In this document: positions 9,206 to 16,524 of the stretch, one piece after another
Numbering within the stretch: the stretch's first letter is position 1
Layout: every line of letters begins with the position of its first letter
From: Noviherbaspirillum pedocola
GTDB lineage: Bacteria; Pseudomonadota; Gammaproteobacteria; Burkholderiales; Burkholderiaceae_D
DNA: 64,000 bases
Reading direction: 5' to 3'
NCBI RefSeq assembly: GCF_016632335.1
Contig: NZ_JAEPBG010000006.1
Location: 248,001-312,000, forward strand
Program-made: the position numbers and the translations under genes
Notes under the pieces: generated by a model
Database searches by the model: none
What the model was told of the DNA's origin: nothing
What the model saw: only the letters and a program-made list of their open reading frames with translations

Positions 9206-9484
9206 TCAGACGCGGAATTGATCGGCGTCTTTACCTTGAATCCATGCCGGTTTGCGACCGCGCCCCGACCAGGTATTGCCCTGATCGTCGCGGAACTTCA
9301 CATCGCCGGACGATTTCTTGGCACCTTTCTTTTTCTTGTCTTCCAGATCGTCGATGCTGATGCCGTAGTCGCTCATCAGTGACTTGATCTGACCAATTGC
9401 GCCGTCGATTTCCGCGCGTCGCTGCTCTTCAGCCTGACGCTGCAATTCTGCGATCTTCTCTTGGATTTCCTTGTAGCTTGCCAT
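9206..9484 (-). CDS. H-NS family nucleoid protein
   Basis: A 92-residue protein of typical betaproteobacterial H-NS length. The N-terminal coiled-coil oligomerisation segment (YKEIQEKIAELQRQAEEQRR) is joined by a lysine-rich linker to the C-terminal DNA-binding domain, with the family core TWSGRGRKPAWIQG. Such proteins bind and silence AT-rich, often horizontally acquired DNA. The gene is preceded by an unusually AT-rich 500-bp region, a plausible site of autoregulation. Confidence 0.93.
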   Translation of the reverse strand: MASYKEIQEKIAELQRQAEEQRRAEIDGAIGQIKSLMSDYGISIDDLEDKKKKGAKKSSGDVKFRDDQGNTWSGRGRKPAWIQGKDADQFRV

Positions 9485-9985
9485 CAGTCGTACCCTTCTA
9501 AGGTTAATTAATAGCCAGAAGCTTCAGCTATTGGGGGCGAAGCCTATAACAATTTCCTGACGCCTACAACCCGATTAACAAAGAATTGCACTGTTCATTG
9601 ATTGATTCAGATTCGCATATCGGCGTGAAATACATTTGCGGTAGCGCAGCCCTTGTAATTTCCGTTTCACCGTCAGATTGCTTATCCAATTGCCGCGCCG
9701 CAGATTGCTTCAGAAATCGAAATTCCGCTCTAAAAATTAGCGCAATTACCGGCCTACGCGATTACCCTCATTAATCATTATCCAACGCAAGCCGACATTC
9801 GCCTTGAAAGGCATGGGCCCGGCATACGCATTTTTGAGAAAGAAAAAAAATTTTCAATGAGATCGCGTATTTGATGAAAATTGGAAACAAAGCTGCCGAG
9901 CCGCTTTTGGAAATGGCGGGAGCAGAATTGTTTTCGGTTCCCGTGGTTTTGCGCAGTACGCGGCGTATGCGGTCTGTTCGATTAT
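9485..9985. other. AT-rich intergenic region upstream of H-NS gene
   Basis: This 501-bp stretch is clearly lower in GC than its surroundings and includes runs such as GAGAAAGAAAAAAAATTTTC near 9836. I see no credible gene; short open frames have no ribosome sites. It should hold the minus-strand promoter of the H-NS-like gene and could be an H-NS nucleation site. No defined operator was identified. Confidence 0.5.
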
Positions 9986-10378
9986 CTATGTGGGCGCCTG
10001 GGACATTGCCCCGACCGCCAGAATGTCGCTATGCAGCTGCCATCCTGCGCCGCGAATGAAAATCTCGGTCGATGACCAGTGGTGCACCACTGCCCTTGTG
10101 GCCCATTGTCGCCACTTTTCCAATGTGCAGCGCCCACTCCTTTCAGCGCCAAACGGCTGGCTGCTGTAGCAGAAATGGACGGTACCGTCCTGCACTGACA
10201 CGACATGGCGATACACGGCTGCAGCGCCGCCGGCGCTCGCCATCAGGCAGTCTGCGTACTTCGGATCGATTCTTGGCTCACGGCGCTCCGCTGCGAGCGC
10301 TTCGTTCATTAGCCGAGCCCGTTCTTCGGGCCGCATGGTTTGCAGCGCTTTTTCGATCAGGCGTCGGTCAGGGGACAT
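9986..10378 (-). CDS. Unknown cytoplasmic protein
   Basis: A 130-residue protein starting MSPDRRLIEKAL at 10378, five bases after the stop of the upstream gene at 10383. An N-terminal helix with the repeated pattern MRPEERARLMNEAL is followed by a domain containing VYRHVVSVQDGTVHFCYSS and two tryptophan-rich strands (KWRQWATRAVVHHW). It probably forms an operon with the 85-residue protein upstream. No family recognised. Confidence 0.5.
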   Translation of the reverse strand: MSPDRRLIEKALQTMRPEERARLMNEALAAERREPRIDPKYADCLMASAGGAAAVYRHVVSVQDGTVHFCYSSQPFGAERSGRCTLEKWRQWATRAVVHHWSSTEIFIRGAGWQLHSDILAVGAMSQAPT

Positions 10379-10382
10379 GGTG

Positions 10383-10640
10383 CTAGACCAGCGAAAACAG
10401 GGCGACGTCTTCACTGCAGCACTGCACGAGGTAAGCGACTGCCTTCTGCGCGAGTGGATCGCCGAGTGCGGCGCGCGCCTTGACGTGCGCCGCGGCTGCG
10501 GCATCGTCTGCAAATGCGTCCGTGTCAGCGTCGCGCTGCAGCTCGCATTTGCCTTCGCAATCGAAAATATCCCAGCCGTCGTGGGATGCTTGCCGGCTGT
10601 CTCTGGTGGTCCATGCTACAGAAGTCTGGTTGCTGTTCAT
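10383..10640 (-). CDS. Small unknown protein
   Basis: An 85-residue acidic protein (MNSNQTSVAWTTRDSRQASH ...) with four cysteines in two close pairs (DCEGKC and QCC), possibly a small metal-binding fold. The C-terminal half is alanine-rich and helical. It is the first gene of a two-gene operon with 9986-10378. Function unknown. Confidence 0.45.
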   Translation of the reverse strand: MNSNQTSVAWTTRDSRQASHDGWDIFDCEGKCELQRDADTDAFADDAAAAAHVKARAALGDPLAQKAVAYLVQCCSEDVALFSLV

Positions 10641-10815
10641 ACATTGTCCGGGTAGCTATGCGCGGTATTGCGCTGCCTTGGAGGATGCCACCCGGACCAC
10701 GCCGCGCAACCGTACGCAGCGAGTCGGGTCGCCTTCACTGGGTAGTTACCGGAGCGAACCGCAGTCCTTCTTCATGCGGGCACGAGTCAGACTGCTCAGG
10801 TGGCGCTAGGCACCT

Positions 10816-11178
10816 TCAAAGCTTGTCTACCTCGGTGTGCCAGGCGACCGGCGTTAAGTCGCCGCTGAAGCCCGGCTGGGCTGCCCACTGCGCCACCGGC
10901 AGCGACACCTGCTGCGGCTGGCCGCCGCCTGCAGTGCTGCGCGAGACCTTGATGTCGCTGTCCAGCACATCTCTCCACGATTCGTCGAAGACGTCGACGC
11001 CTTTACCGTCATCGCGGTATAGCTTGCCGTCCACCAGCCTGATTCGAAATGCCTGCGCATAGGCTTGAGCGTCGTCTTCGGACGGAAAGTTGGGGACGGC
11101 AACCTCGACGGTCCAGTCCGGACCGCCCTGGAATACGCCGAAGGCTGTGTAAAGAGTTGGAGGCAAGGCGGTAGTCAT
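10816..11178 (-). CDS. Unknown protein, 120 residues
   Basis: MTTALPPTLYTAFGVFQGG begins a soluble protein with alternating strand-like segments (DWTVEVAVPNF, AFRIRLVDGKLYRDD) and a tryptophan-containing C-terminus. Codon use is typical of the window. There is no membrane segment and no recognised motif. It stands alone, with 123 bp to the next minus-strand gene upstream. Confidence 0.5.
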   Translation of the reverse strand: MTTALPPTLYTAFGVFQGGPDWTVEVAVPNFPSEDDAQAYAQAFRIRLVDGKLYRDDGKGVDVFDESWRDVLDSDIKVSRSTAGGGQPQQVSLPVAQWAAQPGFSGDLTPVAWHTEVDKL

Positions 11179-11301
11179 AATTGTCCCGATTCAGATTGTT
11201 GAACCGCCACGCTAATACAGCGCAGACGCCGAGAAGCGCCTCGCATTAATCCAGCGTCGAAGGGGTCAAATCCCGCCCGTATATGAACGCAATCAGTCAG
11301 G

Positions 11302-11646
11302 TCAGCGTTTCTCAGATTTCATATAAGCAAACATTTCATCAGAGATCCCTTGCGTAACCCGGCCTTCCCTGATGGCGGTGTTTTCGTAATTGCGAAGGGC
11401 TGTTACCTTCAGGCGCTTTTTCCACCATGCCTCGTCGGAGAGCATGCCTTTGGCAATTTCACGCAAGCGGTGCGCATTCGGTGATTGGGCCGTGAGCGAG
11501 CATTTTGGCGGTTCGATTCCCTGCGCCGAGCAATACTCGATCGCCTCGGCTAGTCGGCCCTCGGTTAATAGACCGATACAGTGCTGCGCGTGCTTTCCAG
11601 CCGACTCTTGCGCCAGTTCCACCATCTTCTTGATGTCGTCCGCCAT
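11302..11646 (-). CDS. Short protein resembling the N-terminal part of phage gpA replication endonucleases
   Basis: A 114-residue protein. Residues about 40-105 contain EYCSAQGIEPPKCSL, then a region around MLSDEAWWKKRLKVTALRN, YENTAIREGRV and ISDEMFAYMK. This order resembles the region before the catalytic domain of P2-type replication gene A proteins (precursor family Phage_GPA), with its WW-R-L-R and E-x-G-x-V signatures. The catalytic tyrosines and HUH motif are absent and nothing in the following ~120 bases restores them. It may be a remnant or a domesticated domain. The resemblance is from memory of the family pattern, so treat it as inference. Confidence 0.45.
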   Translation of the reverse strand: MADDIKKMVELAQESAGKHAQHCIGLLTEGRLAEAIEYCSAQGIEPPKCSLTAQSPNAHRLREIAKGMLSDEAWWKKRLKVTALRNYENTAIREGRVTQGISDEMFAYMKSEKR

Positions 11647-11726
11647 AACCGATCTGCCTTTAGGAAAAGGCAGGATTATCGCAGCGTTTTTTTGGGCGTG
11701 GGCCTATAGGCTTGGCCTGCGCCGTT

Positions 11727-12005
11727 CTACAGGTGCCAGGTGCGGTGCGCACCCGGCACCGCGGCGGCGGAAGCGGCTGCGTCCGCTGGGTGGTCCCCCT
11801 CGTAAAACCATGCGATCTTGCCGTTTGTCTTCCAGCCAAGCTCGAGGAGCTTCTTGCGGTCCTCGGCCGACATCGTAGAAAGTAGGAAGTCCTGCAGATT
11901 CAGCGGTGCCGGCCCCGACGAAAAGGCGATCGTCGGATTCGGCGTGTATTTCCTGAAGATCGGCGCGGCGGCCGCGATAACAGATTCGAGTTCGGTCAGA
12001 GTCAT
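11727..12005 (-). CDS. Small unknown protein
   Basis: A 92-residue protein whose start at 12005 is set by a strong GGGAGG. The sequence MTLTELESVIAAAAPIFRKY and the helix MSAEDRKKLLELGWKTNGK suggest a small helical protein with a conserved tryptophan/phenylalanine patch (IAWFYEGDHP). The tail is Ala-rich. No family recognised. Confidence 0.5.
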   Translation of the reverse strand: MTLTELESVIAAAAPIFRKYTPNPTIAFSSGPAPLNLQDFLLSTMSAEDRKKLLELGWKTNGKIAWFYEGDHPADAAASAAAVPGAHRTWHL

Positions 12006-12054
12006 TGAAACCTCCCTTTTCGTGCAATTGACGCGCCCAGTCGGGCGCTGGACC

Positions 12055-12585
12055 TCATAAGCCGGTCCTTTCGATGCCCGGATCCATCCGATCCGGCGCG
12101 TAGAGATTGCGCTTCAGCAGTTCGTCGTCCGATATCTCGAACCGCTCGCGTTCGTCCTCGGAATAGCTACGCACTGGCCCATTCAGCAATACCGTCGACA
12201 GCAGGCGATAGCCCATCCACGCCAGCATCAGCGGAAACGCCACCCCGTATAGCGTTGCCTGCATCACGGTTGCCGCCAGCCCAAATACCGCATTGGTCTT
12301 GCGCACGTTGAGTACGGCCATGCCGATGCAGATCGCCACGCCCGCGCCAATGATTACAAGCATCTGTCTGGCGGTACCGACTGGCAAACCGCGTTCGGCC
12401 AGGTATGTGGTCCCGTAGATCAGCGAGTCGGCAAACATGAACGCCACGAAGGAGCGCTTGGTAAAAAGCCGGAAATTCGCATGTTGTGGCTTGCGGAATG
12501 TCGCCAGGTAGACGACTGCCGATATTGCGACGACTGCGTAGATGACATCAGTTGCGACATTCAACCAGTTCACCGGCGGGTTCAT
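12055..12585 (-). CDS. Multi-pass inner-membrane protein, unknown
   Basis: A 176-residue protein starting MNPPVNWLNVATDVIYAV at 12585, with GGAG seven bases upstream. About four membrane helices lie between residues 8 and 130 (VIYAVVAISAVVYLATF, MLVIIGAGVAICIGMAVLNV, VAFPLMLAWMGYRLL), then an acidic and basic cytoplasmic-type tail (EDERERFEISDDELL). No transporter or enzyme signature was seen. Confidence 0.55.
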   Translation of the reverse strand: MNPPVNWLNVATDVIYAVVAISAVVYLATFRKPQHANFRLFTKRSFVAFMFADSLIYGTTYLAERGLPVGTARQMLVIIGAGVAICIGMAVLNVRKTNAVFGLAATVMQATLYGVAFPLMLAWMGYRLLSTVLLNGPVRSYSEDERERFEISDDELLKRNLYAPDRMDPGIERTGL

Positions 12586-12955
12586 GGCGTCTCCTTCGAA
12601 TATTGTTCTCACACAGCATGCCACCAGCGGCCCCTACCGCAACCGCTTTGCGCCGCAAATCTCCTCCGTGGGTGCGGATATGCGCAAAAGGAAGGAAAAA
12701 AGCGACAGCCTGTTTCTTTGGAGAAAAATATGCGAAGATAGTCCCACAGACTTCACAGCCCGGCAAACAGTTTCCTTGCGCGCGACGCCCCGGGCGCTGG
12801 CGCCGGTCGCAGCAGCTGGATTACGCAGCAGATCTCAGGTTGCTGAACTCTTTACGGAAATCCGGAATGACTGATTGCGATCGTGACGACATAACGGCTG
12901 ATTCCGCTGCCAGCGGCAACCTCACGTCCGCACCGGGCGGCAGCAGGAGTAATAA
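12586..12955. other. Divergent intergenic region, no gene seen
   Basis: This 370-bp region lies between a minus-strand membrane protein and the plus-strand CheY-like gene and must contain promoters for both. An A/T-richer patch (about 12680-12740) is the likeliest promoter area. I could not identify matched -35/-10 pairs with confidence. Confidence 0.3.
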
Positions 12956-13360
12956 ATGAGCACGGAACTACGCGTACTCGTAGTCGACGACATGGCCAGC
13001 ATGCGCCGCGTTGTATCCGCACTTCTTGTGTCCATCGGCTATTCCAACGTTGTGGAGGCCGACAATGGCAACACGGCGCTGGTTCATCTGCGGCGCGATC
13101 GTTACGACTGCGTGGTATCGGACTGGAACATGCCAGGCATGACGGGCATCGATCTGTTGCGCACGATGCGCGACGATCCGAAGCTCAAAGAAATCCCCGT
13201 GTTGCTCGTCACAGCCGAGGCGAGCCGGGAAAACGTGCTGTGCGCGGCGCAGTCGGGCGCGAGCGGCTACATCGTCAAGCCGTTCAACAGCGCCACGCTC
13301 GAATCGAAGATGAGCGCGATCATGCGCCGGCATGGCAAGGAAGTGCCGAAGCGGAATTAG
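12956..13360 (+). CDS. CheY-like single-domain response regulator
   Basis: A 134-residue receiver domain with no output domain. The acidic pocket is present (VLVVDDM), as are the phosphoacceptor Asp in VVSDWNMPGMTG, the switch threonine in LLVTAEA and the conserved lysine in IVKPF, so it should be phosphorylatable. The SDWNMP motif is typical of true CheY proteins that act on flagellar motors. It has a good GGAG site. It converges with the phytochrome-linked regulator at 13400-13855; no cheA is present. Confidence 0.9.
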   Translation: MSTELRVLVVDDMASMRRVVSALLVSIGYSNVVEADNGNTALVHLRRDRYDCVVSDWNMPGMTGIDLLRTMRDDPKLKEIPVLLVTAEASRENVLCAAQSGASGYIVKPFNSATLESKMSAIMRRHGKEVPKRN

Positions 13361-13399
13361 CACGGTGAAGGCGGCTGCCCGCAGGGCATGCAGCCATGG

Positions 13400-13855
13400 C
13401 TAACTGCGGCGCAGCACTTTGGCATGGCCGGGCGGCGGTTCATTGACCAGAGCCCAGAAGATGCCGAGGTCAGCGATGGCCTTCATGAAGTCGTGGAAAT
13501 GCACTGGCTTGACGACATAAGCGTTCACGCGCAGGTGATAGCTGCGCAAGACATCCTGCTCTTCCTGGCTTGTCGTCAGCATCACCACCGGCAATCCTTG
13601 CAGCTCTTCCGATTTCCGTATTTCGCTCAATACCTCCAGCCCGTCCAGCTTGGGCAGCTTCAGGTCCAGCAGAACCACCGCTGGCTTGCCCTCGGGGCGA
13701 TCCGCATACTCTCCGCGGCGGTACAGGTAGTCCAGCGCTTGCGCACCGTCATAGGCAACGACCACTTCATTGGCCAACTGGCTGCGCTCCAGCGCAATCA
13801 TCGTCAGCTCCAGGTCCTTCGGGTTGTCCTCGACCAGCAGTATGGGTTTGAGCAT
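13400..13855 (-). CDS. Rcp1-type response regulator partnered with bacteriophytochrome
   Basis: A 151-residue single-domain response regulator with the receiver Asp in VVLLDLKLPKLDG, switch residues in VMLTTS and lysine in VVKPV. The 'ALDYLYRRGEY' insertion and long C-terminal helix match the Rcp1/phytochrome-response-regulator subfamily. It begins nine bases after the bacteriophytochrome stop on the same strand and should be the direct phosphoacceptor of that kinase. Confidence 0.88.
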   Translation of the reverse strand: MLKPILLVEDNPKDLELTMIALERSQLANEVVVAYDGAQALDYLYRRGEYADRPEGKPAVVLLDLKLPKLDGLEVLSEIRKSEELQGLPVVMLTTSQEEQDVLRSYHLRVNAYVVKPVHFHDFMKAIADLGIFWALVNEPPPGHAKVLRRS

Positions 13856-13864
13856 TGTGTGCCT

Positions 13865-16132
13865 TTACGCTGGAAGCGTCTTGGGTATCGAGAACGAAAA
13901 CACGGCGCCCTGATCCGGCGTCCCTTCCGCCCATGCATGGCCGCCATGACGCTCGACGATGCGGCGCACGTTGGCAAGACCGATGCCGGTGCCTTCAAAT
14001 TCGTCCATCCGGTGTAGGCGCTGGAACACAGCGAAGAGCTTGTGCGCATATTCCATCGAAAAACCGACGCCATTGTCGCGCACATGGAAGATGAACGCAT
14101 CATCGCTTTGTTCACTGGAGATGCTGATTTCCGCAACCTCCCGGCCACGGCTGTACTTGACCGCGTTAGCGACCAGATTGAATACCGCAAGCTCGATGAA
14201 TGTCGGATCGCATTCAATTGTCGGCAGCGGATCGATTTTCCAATGGATCGTGCGGTCCTTTGCTTCGGTTTGCACTCTCTTCACTGCGTTTTTCACGATG
14301 GAGTTCATATCGGTCGCTTTCGGATGCAGGGCCGCTCGGCCCATCTGCGAAAACGACAGCAAATCGTCAACGAGCTTCCCAGCGAAGCGTGCTGCCTCGC
14401 CGACATAGCGCAGGTGGCGGTTCGCTTGCTCGTCCAGTTTCCCGGCCTGTGAATCGAGCAGCAGATCCGTGTAGCCAACGATGTGCCGCATCGGCGCACG
14501 AAGATCGTGCGAAACCGAGTAGGAGAAAGACTCCAATTCCTTGTTGGCGCGGCCAAGTTCATCGGCCAGTGCTGCCATTTCTTCCGCACGGGCCAGGACA
14601 ATGCCGAGGATGGCGCCGCGAAACTCCAATGCCGTCTCGATCTCGCTTTCTTGCCAGGGGTCAGATGTGCCACGCACTGTCTGGCGCCAGGACTCGAAGC
14701 TTTTTCGCGGCGAAAGCGGCGTCGCCTCCTTCTGCAGCATGGCCTTATGCTCGGGGTTGCCGGCCCATTCCACCGTCCGAACGACTTCAGGGCGGAACCA
14801 AATCACGTAGTGCTGGTAGTTGCCCGAGATCGCGACGGCAAGCATGCCGCTGGCGCAGGTCCTGTATCGTTCTGCCGCCGGGTAATCGCGCGAGAGCGCC
14901 CGGGTGTGAAAGACTTCCCCGGCTTCTGCTCCCTTGTGAACGGCAAGCCACTCGACCAGCTTGGTGACCTCTGTTGCATCGGGTGTGTCGCCGAACAGGA
15001 TGGTGCGTCCTTCGAACACCAGGGCCGCGCCAGTGGCGTTCATCAAGTTCAGGAGATCCGCCGACGCATGACCCATGCTCGACACGAATTCGTCTCCCTG
15101 GCTCAGTGCCGCCAGCAAGGAAACGAGCTTGCCGCGCAATGCAAGTCGGTAGGCATAATCCTTTCCCTCAATGATCGACTCGATCCGCAATGCAAGAATC
15201 TGACCAAGCTGTTCGCACGCAGTGCGCACCTCAAAGGGGAGATACTTCGCCGTCGCGTTGTGGCAGGAAATCATGCCCCAGAGGCGTCCCTTGATCACGA
15301 GAGAAATCGACATCGAGGCGATCGTGCCCATGTTCTTCATGTACTGCACGTGGACTGGCGAGACAGCGCGCAGTACTGCATGCGACAGATCGGTGGGCGC
15401 GTTCGTTACGGGATCCAGCGGCGGCACCAGCGGCGACGGCTGATAGTTGGCGTTGGGGATCAGACGTATCGGGTTGGTGGTATAGAGCTTGCGCGCTTGC
15501 GCCGGGATATCCGAGGCGGGGAAGCGTTGTCCAATGTAGGAGGGATAGCTTGGCTCCAGGGTCTCGGCGATCACCTGCGAATCGTCGTTATGGTCGAACA
15601 CATACAGGAAGACGCGGCCAAACCCGGTGACCTCGCGCAGCACGCGCACTGCATAATCGCTCAGCGCCTCGACCTCGCTCACATGCGCGACCCGTTTCAG
15701 GAAGGCGCCCAGCAGCGAATACAGCGACCGGAAATCGGCGGGATGGCTGCGGTCCACGGGCTCGAATTCGACCAGCTTGGCCTTTCCGACGCAATGCGCG
15801 ATGACGTCAAAGCAGCCGATATCGGTGAGTTCGACGATACCCACGTATATCGGGTCGTTTTGCTCGATGGTGGCCGCGAGGGCGGTCGCAACGGCATCCG
15901 CACCTTTTTCGCCAATGAGACTTTCCAGCCGCTGCCCCAGGATGCCGGCAGCCGGCATGCCGAAAACATCGGCGGTATTCGCGCTGATCTGCTGTATCAC
16001 GCAGTCTCCCTCGGAAACTGACAGGAGGAATCCGTGCGGTTGAATGGAGCCCGGGATATGGATCGGCTCGCGGTCGCATTCAGTCAAGTCGACTTGCTCG
16101 GAGAAAGGGTATTGGGAAGCGGGATTCGGCAT
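13865..16132 (-). CDS. bphP: Bacteriophytochrome histidine kinase
   Basis: A 755-residue red/far-red photoreceptor kinase. I start at MPNPASQYPF (16132) because the family N-terminus follows at once: Cys19 in LTECDREPIHIPGSIQPHG is the biliverdin-attachment cysteine. PAS and GAF domains follow (GAF motif FPASDIPAQARKLY), then PHY. The kinase core contains the phospho-histidine in YSVSHDLRAPM, the N box (NLVANAVKYS) and the G boxes (DNGVGF, GTGIGLANV). All catalytic elements look intact. It probably signals to the adjacent Rcp1-type regulator. No haem oxygenase (bphO) gene is nearby, so biliverdin must be supplied from elsewhere. Confidence 0.93.
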   Translation of the reverse strand: MPNPASQYPFSEQVDLTECDREPIHIPGSIQPHGFLLSVSEGDCVIQQISANTADVFGMPAAGILGQRLESLIGEKGADAVATALAATIEQNDPIYVGIVELTDIGCFDVIAHCVGKAKLVEFEPVDRSHPADFRSLYSLLGAFLKRVAHVSEVEALSDYAVRVLREVTGFGRVFLYVFDHNDDSQVIAETLEPSYPSYIGQRFPASDIPAQARKLYTTNPIRLIPNANYQPSPLVPPLDPVTNAPTDLSHAVLRAVSPVHVQYMKNMGTIASMSISLVIKGRLWGMISCHNATAKYLPFEVRTACEQLGQILALRIESIIEGKDYAYRLALRGKLVSLLAALSQGDEFVSSMGHASADLLNLMNATGAALVFEGRTILFGDTPDATEVTKLVEWLAVHKGAEAGEVFHTRALSRDYPAAERYRTCASGMLAVAISGNYQHYVIWFRPEVVRTVEWAGNPEHKAMLQKEATPLSPRKSFESWRQTVRGTSDPWQESEIETALEFRGAILGIVLARAEEMAALADELGRANKELESFSYSVSHDLRAPMRHIVGYTDLLLDSQAGKLDEQANRHLRYVGEAARFAGKLVDDLLSFSQMGRAALHPKATDMNSIVKNAVKRVQTEAKDRTIHWKIDPLPTIECDPTFIELAVFNLVANAVKYSRGREVAEISISSEQSDDAFIFHVRDNGVGFSMEYAHKLFAVFQRLHRMDEFEGTGIGLANVRRIVERHGGHAWAEGTPDQGAVFSFSIPKTLPA

Positions 16133-16440
16133 TTGAATGGTGACAGAGGCAATGGAAGTGCAGGCGGCCAGCATAAGCGATGGGTACGGCCGGGGCACTG
16201 AGGACAGACGCAGCTATTGCTGCAAACTTGATGTTGCGCCTTCGAATAGGGCGCGCAAGGCAGTGCTCGGTGTGCATCGACGCTGCAGAGGCAGACATGA
16301 AAAAACCCGCGATCGTCTCCGATGCGGGTTTCCTCTGAGTCTCCTGCGCAGCCTGCCTTGGGGCATGGATTTTGTATGTCACATTTTGATACATTTGTTC
16401 CAAACCGTCATCTTGCACTGCACAATATATGTTTGGGTGA
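16133..16440. other. Leader/upstream region of bphP
   Basis: This region lies between the phytochrome start and the repeat structures of the insertion sequence. It contains one terminator-like hairpin (16299-16330, minus orientation) and a segment with AT-rich DNA around 16378-16440 that could hold a minus-strand promoter. No protein-coding gene is convincing. The layout could represent a short untranslated RNA or an attenuated leader of bphP. Confidence 0.35.
16299..16330 (-). terminator. Rho-independent terminator-like hairpin in the bphP leader
   Basis: On the minus strand the arms AACCCGCATCG and CGATCGCGGGTT close over a GAGA loop and are followed by six T residues. It sits about 170 bases upstream of the bphP start and in the same direction. 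It either ends a short upstream transcript or attenuates transcription into bphP. Confidence 0.65.
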
Positions 16441-16452
16441 AAAAAAACCCGC

Positions 16453-16461
16453 ACCGTGGAT
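16453..16461. repeat. Target-site duplication, left copy (9 bp)
   Basis: The sequence accgtggat lies immediately outside the left terminal inverted repeat and recurs in direct orientation just outside the right one (19091-19099). A 9-bp duplication is direct evidence of insertion by a transposase. Confidence 0.85.
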
Positions 16462-16486
16462 CTACCCGTTCTAAAAAGGTGTTGGT
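16462..16486 (+). repeat. Left terminal inverted repeat of the IS
   Basis: Twenty-five bases identical to the reverse complement of 19066-19090. The outer end starts CTACCCG and the inner end is GTGTTGGT. It lies 38 bp before the transposase start and probably overlaps the transposase promoter region. Confidence 0.92.
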
Positions 16487-16524
16487 AAGCGGGTTGTAAT
16501 TCCGTAAAATCCCTTGACGGTGTA

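Noticed and set aside
14483-16021. Plus-strand open frame of about 510 codons opposite the bacteriophytochrome
   Set aside because: Antisense to an unmistakable phytochrome kinase.
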